From: Cymbidium sinense
Lineage: Eukaryota; Streptophyta; Magnoliopsida; Asparagales; Orchidaceae
NCBI GenBank assembly: GCA_021442155.1
Contig: CM038228.1
Span: 10,519,179 to 10,583,178, forward strand
Direction: 5' to 3'
Length of the DNA stretch: 64,000 bases
Shown: positions 39,311-50,481 of the stretch, piece after piece
Numbering within the stretch: the first letter of the stretch is position 1
Layout of the letters: each line of letters starts with the position of its first letter
Made by a program: the position numbers and the translations under genes
Notes under the pieces: generated by a model
Seen by the model: only the letters and a program-made list of their open reading frames with translations
Told to the model about the DNA's origin: nothing
Database searches by the model: none

Positions 39311-40520
39311 TATCATGTATAATATTTTTTTAGGTAATGACCATTGATTGGTTGCATTGGTCTTTCACCCTTTAAGTTAATGAGTTGGTATGCCCCTCCT
39401 TGGCACACTTCTTCAATGACAAAAGGGCCCTCCCAATTAGGCTCAAATTTTCACCAAATTTTTGATTAGGAATAATTGGTCTTCTCAGCACCAAGGCTAA
39501 TTTTTCTTTTTGGAATATTCAGTGCAGTCTGGTCAAAGCCACGGACATATTTTGATAAACTTCTAGATTTTGATGAGCTTGCAATCTAACTTCATCAAGC
39601 GCATCGAGTTCCTCCATTCTCAAACGAGCATTTTGATCTATAGTTAGGTTATATTGGATCGCTATTCAAAGTGATGGCAACTCAACTTCGAGTAGAAGAA
39701 CCGCTTCAGTTTTGAATACTAATGAGGGAGTGGCTTTAGTCGGCATCTTATAGGTAGTTCGATACGCCCATAGTGCCTCTATTAGTTTAGTATATTATTC
39801 TCTCTTATTTTTAGTAAGGATCTTCTTGAGCAACTTGACTCTTTTGTTGATACATAGTTCCTCCATTCTCTCTTATTTTTAGTAAGGATATTCTTCAATA
39901 TATACTGCCAAATTATTTGCTCTTGGATTATATATTTTCGAATATCGCTAATCAATTTTGTGTCGATCGATGAATCTATAAATCTTTGTATTTTTGATAG
40001 TTATGCCATTATCAAAAATTATTTGGCACGACACTCCAAATATATAGACCATATTATATGTGAAGAAGTTGATCACTCGATCAGCAGTAACTTCTTAAGC
40101 AGGGTAGCTTCATCCCACTTAGAAAAATAATCAGTCATTGTTAGGATGAAGCAGTATCCAGCTGATGACGGTGGATCAATTAGTCTAATTACATATATAC
40201 CCCAACATTCAAAAGGCCATGATGCTATTGTTGGATGTTATGGATTTGAAGGTTGATGGATTATATTCCTATGTACTTGACATTCATAATACCTCTTAGC
40301 ATGACTGATATAGTCTCTCACCATAGATGGCCAATAATATCCCATCATTTTGATCTTTACTACCATCTTGGGACCTAATTGATGTGCACCACAAAGTCCT
40401 TCATGAACATCAACCATCACTTTGGTACCTTCATCTATATTTAGGCATCGTAGCCATATTTGTTCAAAGGATCTACGATATAAAGTGTTGTTCATGAAAG
40501 CATAGCGCAATATTCTCTTA
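39310..40520 (-). pseudogene. Retrotransposon integrase
   Basis: Integrase inserts the cDNA copy into the genome. On the minus strand the zinc-binding H2C2 region is open at 40,510-40,238 (VDVHEGLCGAHQLG, MMGYYWPSM and the CQVH of the cysteine pair; the first Cys of the pair reads Tyr). The catalytic core follows, with WPFECWGIYVIRLIDPP and YCFILTMTDYFSKW; the first catalytic Asp normally in WGIDVI reads Tyr. A C-terminal region ends near 39,320 with FEPNWEGPFVIEEVCQGGAY. Several stops interrupt the core, so it is inactive. Confidence 0.85.
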
Positions 40521-40869
40521 TCGATTTGAGCTGCTAGTGATTTATTACTTGGTAATTTACCTTCTTCAAAGTAGTCAATGAAGGGTTGCCTCCAATCATG
40601 TGTCTCTTATACTATAAAAGCTTCATACTATTTTTCTAGGGCAATATCATGCTTATCTGTTCTTGTTATAACTTCTTGTTGATTTTGGGAGAATGAGGAG
40701 CAACCTAAGTTGCATCCTGCTATGTTGAATTTGATAACTACGGGGATTGGTACTTTGTCTCTAGAATCATTAAATATCCGATCATGACATAATCATCATT
40801 CATACTTTCCATTTCCTTAGCTAATTTTGCTAAGCAATCTTCTTTATTATTCGGATGAGACTCGAGTTA

Positions 40870-41230
40870 ATGTGATATTTTGTATTTGCTTCATAAGCTC
40901 AAGAAATCTCTTATGATAGAAAGATAACTCAAGCTTGTTGATTTTATAGATGCCAAGTACTTGATTTATAATAAACTAAGAATCGCTGAAAATATGCAAG
41001 TTTTGAATGCCTAGGAAAATAGCTTTTTCAAGACCTACCACTAATGCTTCATACTCGACTTCATTATTAGTTCTTGGCTCAGTTAACCCATATGATCATC
41101 TCATTATTCCTCCTTTTAGTGTTATGAAGATGATGCTGATTCCTGCTCTTGACTTTGGAAAATTTTGAGGTCAGGCTTGTTTGATCGATGAAGCTCCATC
41201 AATGTATATTTTCTAAATTTGTGATTTTTC
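40870..41230 (-). pseudogene. Retrotransposon RNase H
   Basis: The minus strand reads YIDGASSIKQA, TEPRTNNEVEYEALVVGLEK and LHIFSDS. These are the Asp, Glu and Asp positions of the RNase H active site, in order. It sits between RT and integrase as in Ty3 elements. At least two stops break it. Confidence 0.8.
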
Positions 41231-41390
41231 TCTTTCATGAATGAGCATAATTTTCTCATCGAGAAAATCATCAATAATGCTCCAAGGGACTCTTCTAATG
41301 CAGTTATGTATAGAATGAGAGGCATCCAGGAGTAGGCGCTGCAAGGATTAGTGGATTTAACATGTAGCTTTTAATGCTATTGAAGGCTTC

Positions 41391-42340
41391 TTAGCACTCC
41401 TTGTCCCATTTGAATGGAGCATTCTTCTTCTTCAACTTTGTAAATGGCTGACAGCATCCTGATATGTTTGATATGAATCGACAGATGAAAGAAAGCCATC
41501 CTTGTAAAGAATAGAGCTGACACAAATTCTTCCATGGAGGCATCTCCATAATTTCCTTGATTTTAACAAGATCAATTTTAATTCCTCTATGATGTACAAT
41601 ATACCCGAGAAATTTTCTAGAGGAAACTCCGAATGCACATTTTAGAGGAATCATCTTGAGATTATATTTTTTGATTCTCTCCACTATAATTCTCAAGTCT
41701 TCAAAGTAATTTTCACGATTTAAACTTTTCACCTCCAAATCGTCAACATAATATTTCACCTTCTGGTGAATCAACTCATCAAAAATATGCATCATGGCTC
41801 TTTGGTATGTAGCTCCAGTATGTTTCAAACCAAAAGGCATGACTGTGTAGCAGTATATACCAATTGACGTCCTAAATGATGCGTGTCTTTCATCTTCAGG
41901 CCCCATCTTGATTTGATTATATTTCGATGATTCATCCATAAATAAGAATATGTCATAGTTGTATTATCCATTAGTAGTTCTGATATTGGAAGCGGAAGTC
42001 ATCTTTTGGACACATCTTTTTTTGTCAATTGATGTATTTGGTTGTTCTTCTTCTTAACTAGGACAACGTTGACTATCCAATCTGTATACTTCTCCTCCCG
42101 GATGAAGCATGCTTTGATCAGCTTCTTAGTTTCTACAATTACCTATTCTTCAATCTCCAATCTCATTTGCCTATGAGCTTGCCTAGCAGGCGTCACATCT
42201 GGTTTAATGGTAAGTTTATGAACTGCTACATTAGAAAATAAGCCTGACATTTCAAAATATGTCCAGGAAAAGCAATCCCTGAATTCACAAAGTAGCATTT
42301 TAAGCTCTTCAACTTTCACATCAGGTAGAAGGGCACCCAT
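41391..42340 (-). pseudogene. Retrotransposon reverse transcriptase
   Basis: The N-terminal part lies at 42,340-42,143, with LLCEFRDCFSWTYFEMSGL and VAVHKLTIKPD. Next comes ACFIREEKYTDWIVNVVLVK, then a 182-codon open stretch (41,939-41,391) with YNQIKMGPEDERHASFRTS, YCYTVMPFGLKHTGATYQRA, the catalytic YYVDDLEVKS, and the connection FLGYIVHHRGIKID. The catalytic pair of aspartates is intact. A gap near 41,990-41,940 holds a stop and loss of the usual DLNKACPKD-like segment. Closest in style to plant Tat-type Ty3 polymerases. Confidence 0.93.
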
Positions 42341-43199
42341 GAAAGTTGGACAGGATCATCCTCAACTCTAGGTTGATTTCTTTGAGTTTCATGTAGCTAT
42401 TTGTCCACCATCTTTGAGTTCTTGAGCAAGCTTGGCTACTTCTTCATCATTTGTAAGAATAATTTCATGGAGATCATCTTCTTCATCACTATTAGTTTGA
42501 TCTCGCTTCTATTATATTATAACAAACTTTATTTTGATGAGATTTGTGGATGAACCAAGACCTTTAGTGGAAAACTTATCACTTCTTCATGATATTTGAA
42601 TACTTCATTGATTCCACATCTTGCTAAAGACTTGAGCTCTGTAGTAATTCTATGAATTCTAAGCTTATACATCATTCTTAATTTCTGTGGATAGTATATT
42701 GGTATTCTTGTTGACACTATCTAATCAAAATTTTCATGTTGAGTAGGCTGATCAAAATTGTGAGGCTGAGACTCTTCAGATTTGTAAAATAGAGTTTCTG
42801 TTTTACCACTCTCACTCAATGGCGGTACTTAGAATCAATTCTTCATTATTATGAACCTCCAGTGGAGTGATTTGTTTGAAGTACTGTTGAGGGATGGGTA
42901 TAATTTTGAGGGAGTCATCTGACTCTGTCAAGTGAGCTATCCTTCTTGATGTGACCCTCTGAATTCTAATTCCATAAGTAGATTTAAAGTCATAGTAATC
43001 AAAACACTTATTTCATACTATGTCTTTCTTAAAGTTTATAAGTTCTTTAGGTTTGATAAGAATCTTTTTCTTCTTCTTGTCTGTCACTTCCTAAATGAGG
43101 AACTGATCTTCTTGATTTAGATGTAGAATCAAGTACTTTAGGGAGAGTCAATATTGCCTTCTTTCTTCCTTTTTTGCTTATGCTCTTTTATATTATGAA

Positions 43200-43810
43200 G
43201 TTACTTTTTAGTTCCTAAAGTGGATGCTACCACCTCAAGAGGTTCTGTTGGTTTAGGCTCCTTAAGGATGAAGTATTTTGCATCTTCATAAATCTTTGCT
43301 TCATGCATGGAGAATGGTTGTAAGTTACCAGGAATTCTAAATTCTTCTCCATCTTTCAAGTACTTCATACACTGATGCATAGTTGATTGGACCATGCCAT
43401 GCTCATGCACCATGGTTGACCAAGAGCTCTAAATAATGTATCGACATCAATTACATGAAACTTAACTTTTGTATATAAATTTTGAAACTTGAGCGGGAGA
43501 ATAAAAGAACCTATGGTTTTCTGCCCTTTCTTATTAAAACCATGAACCATCCTCCTAGAGGTTGGATATTAAGTGATAATCCTCTTAATTCTTTTAGACT
43601 CATAAGGCTGATAGAAGAACCTAGATAAATTAATATTCAGCTGTTTAAGGTGACATCACTCTCTATGGTAACATATAGAGGATGTTTTGATCTGCTATTT
43701 CTAACATAAGATCTTCTTCAAAAAAATGTGATTACTGGGAGATCTTGAGTTTGCAATGTTTCAGTTATGCAATTTTCAGCAAAGTAAGCTTCATAACTCT
43801 CTGGATCTTT
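43200..43810 (-). pseudogene. Retrotransposon aspartic protease region
   Basis: On the minus strand HPLYVTIESDVT leads to ILIYLGSSISLMSLKELRG (about 43,635-43,590). Then come FHVIDVDTLFRALGQPW (43,470-43,410) and, after a frameshift, VQSTMHQCMKYLKDGEEFRI. This matches the protease-to-RT linker of Tat elements. The family's catalytic Asp in the D-x-G-S-S motif reads Tyr (TAT at 43,625-43,627), so the protease is dead apart from the frame breaks. Confidence 0.75.
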
Positions 43811-45300
43811 AAGAGCCTGTATCAAAGTTTCTCGGAGGTCTTTTGACATCAGGAGAGCCTCGTACATACTTAATTATTTGGGGATTTTTTTTTGATGTGA
43901 TAGAATATTATAATCTATCTTTTCTCTTGATTTAGACATTAGTTTAAAATTTTTGGGAATGATATCTTCGTTGACTTCGATTTATTTTCCTTTATCTTTA
44001 TTTGCATTTCCCTTCTTTGATGATGGTGGTAAGACTTTACCACTTCTCAATTGAACTTGAATCACTTTGTCTTGCTCAGATTCTACAGAAGAGGTAGTTT
44101 CTTCAAATTCACTTATTATTCTGGATGATTGACCAAAAGGTTTTCAACTTCATACATTTCATACATGATGATATCGATGAGTCTGACTCTTCTCCATCTA
44201 GAAAACTTAAATTTCATCTGAATTGCTATCTTTTTATTGAGTCATTAAATAAAATTCAGATGTTATCCCCTCAAGCTCTTCTTATTTTCATGATAAGAAT
44301 TTTGATGGGTTGGGCAAGTCTGTCTAACTTCCCTTATCATTTTGAAGTAACGATCTTTGAAGAACATCGATATCACATAAATTTGGCATGTCTCTCTCTT
44401 GGACAAGATTCACCATTATCTTCTTCATCTGATTCAACAATATGAAGTTTAGGCATAAAGTTTGCAAGCCTAAATGGTTGTCTTGTCAGCTGGTGATACT
44501 CCTTTAAATTATTAATAATCTTTTGAGTTATAGTTCTCTTCTTGATCTTCTTTTTCTTAGCCGGCTTCTTTGATTTATGAGACCTACGTTTAATAGACTC
44601 CTCATGTTTGTGATGAAGCCTTATCTATGCCCGAGAAGCCCAAATAATTGGTTTAAGCATCTCTTTTAAGTCCAATATAGGTTCAAGTGGTGATTTCCAC
44701 TTAACACTAGGGACACCTTTTAGCTGCTTCAACATTTTCACGATCTTCTTAGAGACTACAGTTTCCCATTCTTCAATCTGAAGTGATTTTTTTTATTATT
44801 GTCTTTGATGGATGATACAGAAGAGGACGTAATCATCCTTGTAGACTCTTTTTGGGTTGACTAGAATACTATCCGATAATGTAAATTCACCCAGTCCATA
44901 CTTCCTTTCTAGCCAATCTTTGAAGACATAACAATCTTCAATAGGATGACTGATCATCCGATGAGAGGGATAGTAATTTAGATTATTTACTTGATCAGCT
45001 TCCTTGGACCTTCTAATTTCTGGAAATTGGATACCAGCTTTGACTTCTTGCTAAAATAATTTAGCCATACTATCCCTTCTAAAGGAATATTCTTTGTACA
45101 TCTTTTTCTTAAGAGATGGTCGCATTCACTCATCATCTCTTGTTGCTTATTTTGGATGCTCTCCACCACTTGAAAAATTCTGAGGTTTATCATTGTCTCC
45201 CAATAGCAATTTTGGCTGTGGATTAGAATGAACAAGCTTCTTTCCTTATCATCATTGTATAATTATTACTTATTTTTCACTACTTGAGTGATAGGAAGAC
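43811..45300 (-). other. Decayed gag-pol region without recognisable domain
   Basis: This lies between gag and protease. Short minus-strand frames exist (for example 45,235-44,987, with a glutamine/glutamate-rich patch), but stops are dense and I recognise no domain. It presumably held the gag C-terminus and linker. A plus-strand frame at 44,125-44,445 is antisense noise. Confidence 0.5.
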
Positions 45301-46740
45301 ATGAGTTTCATTTCTTCTTGAGTCTTAAGGCTTATTTTTCTTTCATTTATCTATAAATTTGACTTAGGCGATTGACTTTTCAAATTTGGCCACCCTATCA
45401 AGAAAGTCTTAGAATGTTGTAATTGACGTCATACATAAAAATTATCATTTTGTCATCTATATTGCCCATTAATAATTGGATCGCATGTTCTTCTTTCAAT
45501 TGTTGCTCACATTTCGTAGTTAGATTATGTCAACGACTTATGAATTTTATCACTGAATCATCTTTTCTTCTTTTTAGCAAGACAAAGTCAGCGATTATTA
45601 TTTTCTCGATTGCACTAGCAAACCTCTACATGAATATTATCTCTAACTCAACAAAGATTTTAACTTAATCATTTGATAATTCCACATACCACTCGAAAGC
45701 AGTTGAGGTCAGGTTGTTGATGAACTGATGGAAAAGTAGTGCATCATTCCCTCTTGTGTTACCACAAGTAGCCTTAAATTGGGCTAGATGTTGCTTTGGG
45801 TTACCCATTCAAAGTATTAAATTTTAGCACAATGACACTTGATCATGTTCAGCTGGGTAAGAGTGACCCTCACTCACCAACTTTTTAGCTTGCTCTGAAA
45901 TAACTGCCTCTATCTTTTCATTAATTATTATTTCTAATTGAGCAGTTGTTACCATTCTAGGTGTGCTAGCCAAATTTTGAAATATCGGCTGAAGAGGTAG
46001 TTGGTTAACTTCATTCCTCGCTTCAGGTGTAGCATGTACTGTAAGAACATGAGGTACTAGAGCGACTGGTGGTATAGAGGTTGTATTATTAGCTACTTAT
46101 TAATTAGCAGACAAAATAGGTGTTACAATTGATGTGATATTCTTATACAACATATCTATCATGATATTCATTTGTATCATCATATCGTTTATCTTGGTAC
46201 TAAGATGTGCAATTTCCTTATCATTGACGTCTATTTGATGTTGCATTTCTCTTTTCTCTCTGGCTAACATCTTGGCATCAATCAAAACAGGATCTTCTTC
46301 TTCCTCTATTTTTTATTATTGATCTACTCTCTACTCATCTTCAGGGGAAGAACTTAACTGTCCTTTTTCTTGTGCATTTGTAGGGATGGCTGTTGTTGGG
46401 GCTGAACAACCATGCTGATTATAGAAGCGTATACTAGGCTGATCATTTCCTGGTTTAACCATATAAATAGCTTCAGCACACATGATCTCTGTCTCATTTT
46501 GATCTTCTTCTTCTTCCTTTTTAGTAGAGATTGAAGGTCCATCTTCTACTTGCTTCTGTGAAGACTCTTCTTCATAAACGGCAAATTCAGGTTCAGGTTC
46601 CCTGGATCCATGTTGCTATTGATGGTACTGAGCGAAAAGTTCATCTATATCTCTGACTATATAGACGACTTCCACTTCCATAGTGTCCTCTTCATCACCT
46701 TCTTTTTGCACATGAATTTTGATCGACATTTCTAGTGGAT
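45300..46740 (-). pseudogene. Retrotransposon gag
   Basis: Gag forms the particle that packages the element RNA. On the minus strand the N-terminal part is acidic and glutamine-rich (about 46,740-46,300, with EIMCAEAIYMVKPGNDQPSI). Then comes a coiled-coil-like stretch (REMQHQIDVNDKEIAHLSTK, about 46,260-46,200). The Retrotrans_gag core follows (about 45,840-45,560): HQFINNLTSTAFEWYVEL and GNPKQHLAQFKATCGN. Stops follow EWYVELSND and recur about 20 codons later. No zinc knuckle could be read. Confidence 0.8.
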
Positions 46741-48041
46741 CTTTGGTTCAGTGTACAGAATAAACACTTCTTCCATTAAAGGACTGTGATCAAAGTCAAC
46801 CTTCTCTTGTGGGGGTGAATCTGATCGATGATGGAATCCCTAGAAGATTCTCCAGGGTGTCGACCATCATGTCTTTCATCCGTGATATTCCTTCTTTTAG
46901 GTATCCACTTCTGATAAGTTATTTATGGAGTGGATTTCTAAATGCGTGCATCAGATGTCATACCTCTTTCTTTCTTCAGAATTTTATTATGGGGCCTTGG
47001 CCTCCATACCTGCTTATCCTTTTGTCGGGACCTTTCGACACTGGATTCTTGGACATGTAGTGAGTGTCACGCTCGATACTCACCACATACTTGGCTTGAT
47101 GACTAGTTATCATAAGAGATGATAATCTCTTTGGTGGAGCTTCAGTATTTTCAATCACCATAGGCCTCTAAAATTTTCTTTTCATTAAGCCTCTATCCTT
47201 GGATACTTTAAGAACGCTATGTATTGGTAGACACTGTTTCAGGTTATCACCTCTGTGCTGGTGGAATTTGATGTTGTTGAGTCCAGAAAGACTACTTTAC
47301 CTCACCAGTAGAGCTATTCCTTTTTACTCATTTTAGATTATCAAAGTTGTTAAGGTAGGAATACTCACTTATGGTGGCAGTATTGTTTGTTCACTAGGTC
47401 ATTTAGGTAGGATCTAGTGAGCACTCTGCTCAACATTTTTTCTTCTTCTCTACCTTCTGGTTAGTTTACTTCCTGATGAGGAAGCTTCATGTTCATGCTT
47501 TCTAGATAAGGTTCAGTTAGCGAAGCAATTGTACCATGAGTCATTAAAGACACATTTTGCCCTTCTTTTCATCACGGCTTGATTGACCTAGTCTTTTAAG
47601 TTCTCTATCGGAGAACTCCTTAACAGTGGTTGGTTACTAACTGGTTGGCGAGCATGACTAGTAGGAGCCTCAATAAACTGAGGCCTCTGGAATGACCTCG
47701 AACGAGTGTAGCACAGGTGGGTACTTCAGGAGTTGCAGTTATAAGAGTTGGGAAATTCAAGTTACCAAATTGAATGGTAGCTCCAACATCTCCAATATTG
47801 ATTACAACATTAGCCAGACGGATGTTGGCTCCACAACCTAGCTGGATGATGAACAGTGTGTTTTGAAGATCGATCGATATAAAGAACAAGCATATTAGTC
47901 ATAATGACATAATTAGCTCAGATTTAATTTCATTGATAATTGATTCTCTTTTTTTATTTATTATACTCTACTATTATTATAGCTTAAATTTAACTAGCCA
48001 AAGATGGAAATAGAAACTTGTCCCCAACGGAGTCAGATATC
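46741..48041 (-). other. Retrotransposon untranslated leader and primer-binding region
   Basis: Collinear with 8,780-10,320 of the truncated relative. In the element's sense, the LTR end (GAGCCCACA) is followed at about 48,037-48,020 by GACTCCGTTGGGGAC. This fits a tRNA primer-binding site of the kind plant Tat elements carry, with its first bases decayed. Short open frames in the leader (such as 46,809-47,060 and 47,889-47,620) have no recognisable family. Confidence 0.65.
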
Positions 48042-50476
48042 TGTGGGCTCCGAAAATTCGCCACTGACCTCTCGACATATTGAAGAGAGTATGGTTTAAA
48101 ATGTGTCGATGTAGTTTTCAGAAGGTAAAAGGAATAGTAGATAAGGCACTACTAAGAGATTTCAACTCATTTGGTGAGAAATTTAGATCTGGTTCCAGGC
48201 TTCCTAAAGGCGCAAGCTCCTATAGTTAATTACCCCTCTCAATGCTAAGAGAGAACTTTCGATTAACGCTAGTCGTTAGATCACTTAATACAATGGCATA
48301 GTAGCGCTGTGGAGTTTTAGAATTTAGATTTACAATTTATGAAACTCATCATCATTAGCTTAAATTAGATGGTTGGGGGAATGATGACGTGCTCGATCTA
48401 GATCCCATGGTTCCGCCATCCTAGACTGATCACAGTCCCTAGTCTACTTAGTCAGAGGAGGTAATCGACCCAACCTGATCGAAGAATCCTTATCAGCAAC
48501 ACAGGGGTTATGTCATCCAAGAAATTCTTGTAGACCTATGGTGGTGTTTGTCTAAAGAGATAATCTTAAGTCTACCTTAGCTGACAGAGGTCTTTTTTCC
48601 CAATCAAGTATACCCTATGATTCACAACTCAAAGGGTAGAGCCATTGGAGAGCATACGAGCTACAATTGTGATCATAATATAATGGAGCCTTAGCCAAAC
48701 CGTCGAGAGGACTCGCATAACTCATATCATATAGCCTACCGCCAAAGCAGTTAGAGGACTTGGGCCATGACCTTACTAGCATGAGATTGATTGAGAGTGA
48801 ACATAGTAGAACACTTGATTTGACATTGACTCCTTTGTGAGCTAGAGTTTTTTAAATTTGTCACCTTGAATAAATAGTTGCGAAAGGTAGATAGATTGAG
48901 TTTTGTTTTAAGCTTTTAATGATTGAATTTCATTTAAGCAATTTTTAGATTGATACTTGATTTAAGTTAATTTGATTTGAAATTAGGATCACTATTTGAT
49001 GGAAGTATCCCCTTCGATTGAAATCACCATTCAACACAGCCATCATCGGGGTTGTTAATTGATTGAATCGAATATATTTGAGAACTTTAGATCTTGTCAA
49101 CTAGCTCCTAACGGATCGATCTCATGAAAATTAGTAGCTACTCGCTTATTTTAATAAGCTAAATTCTTATAATAATTAGATTTTTAGGTTTTGTTAACGG
49201 GACCGGTCTAAGACCAAGCAAGCAACCAGCTATCCTCAGACACAAAATTTAAGCATTCAGCATAGTGTCAGGGCCCATGCGACTGATTAGTAATTTAGGT
49301 AATTTTATTTATGAATTATGAGATTGATTTTGTATTTTCATTTAATTTCAATTTAGCCTACGTAGTCTTTTCAAACATTAAAATTTGCACTTTAAATATC
49401 TATGCCCGAGCAGCAAATAAGGTGCTTTTGGTTGGGGAAAATAGGAGAAGGAAATGAGAAGAAAAATTTTGGCTAGAGCTTGAAGGGTTTATTGCTCAAG
49501 TGGACTGAAGGAAAATGGAAGAGGGAGGGAGGTCAGTGGGGATAGGAAAACTGAAAGGGTGAGGAAGAGAGGGAAAACTTACCCTTTGCTTGTGTGCAGT
49601 TTGGACGAGAGAGGGAAAAATGAAAGCCAAAATTGAGAGTCTCATTTCTTTAAGGAAGAGGAAGGAGGGGGGAACGGTTGAGGAGATCGTGCGTGCAGTT
49701 TGGCCATTCGAACGGAAGAGCGGGAGCGAGGAAGGAGGATCGAACGAGAGGGAGGTCGAACAAAGAGATCGCGTGGGTCGTGCGTGCTTGGGTCATGTGT
49801 GCTGCGTGCTCCTTCGGCCGTGAAAAGAGATTATGGGTCAGTTTTAGGTTATTAGCCCTTATGGGTTGATTTTAGGTTATTAGCCCTTATGGGTCAGGTT
49901 TAGGTTATTAGTCCTTTTGATAATATTTTATTGTCTAATCAACTTTAATATGAACTTTATGCTGACCTCAATATAGGGTTGATATATATTGATTTAAGGT
50001 TATTCCGATGTTCTAAATGCAATGGCGCGGTTCGTTTCACAATTGAAGGTTGTTTGGTTCAAATCAGCGTAAAATTGGATCAATTTCATCTCAAAATCGA
50101 TTATCATTTTTCCTTTTTCACGCCTTGCGAATTGAGTGCAAGTCTTATAGATTTTGATGTTTCAAAACTAATGGCAATCAATTTTATGAACATAAGTCGT
50201 TTGGACATCATCGCAGCTTCCTGGCTCTGATATGCGTTAGCATGATAGCTCGATCGCTTGATCGGATGATCTTTAGATTATACAATATTTATATTTTGAC
50301 CAATTTCGATGTTCTGAACGTGATGACGAAGTCTTTTCATCGACCTAAGATCATTTGGACTGATTTCAATGATGTTTGGCACATCTCAGCCCAAATTTGT
50401 GCTTTAAAGCATTTGAAGTTGATCGAATCCACTTATAAGCTCGATTTGGCTTGTTTAACATATGTCAAGGTCAACA
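48042..50476 (-). repeat. 5' LTR of the large retrotransposon
   Basis: This 2,435-bp LTR starts TGTGGGCTCC and ends GGTCAACA on the plus strand. It matches the dispersed blocks of the left LTR throughout. It contains three tandem 28-bp units (about 49,835-49,918, each with TTATGGGT and TTTTAGGTTATTAG); the left LTR has two. GA-rich sequence lies at 49,420-49,760. Its short open frames (49,590-49,869, 49,979-50,505) are not genes. Confidence 0.9.
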
Positions 50477-50481
50477 ACAAC

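Larger units (their letters stand above)
25799..50481 (-). mobile_element. Large Ty3/gypsy (Tat/Ogre-type) LTR retrotransposon with nested insertion
   Basis: The element spans 25,804-50,476 and is flanked by the 5-bp direct repeat ACAAC at 25,799-25,803 and 50,477-50,481. Direct LTRs lie at 25,804-37,490 (3' LTR, interrupted) and 48,042-50,476 (5' LTR). In the element's sense, the 5' LTR begins TGTTGACCTTG and ends GAGCCCACA, a canonical TG...CA pair. A primer-binding-like site follows, then gag, protease, RT, RNase H and integrase in the Ty3 order, all on the minus strand. A purine run (AGGGGATA) sits just before the 3' LTR. All coding parts carry stops. The long LTRs, long leader and long 3' spacer fit the Tat lineage. 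Confidence 0.92.

Noticed and set aside
44125..44445. Plus-strand ORF of 106 codons
   Set aside because: It is antisense to the decayed gag-pol region of the minus-strand retrotransposon and shows no domain.
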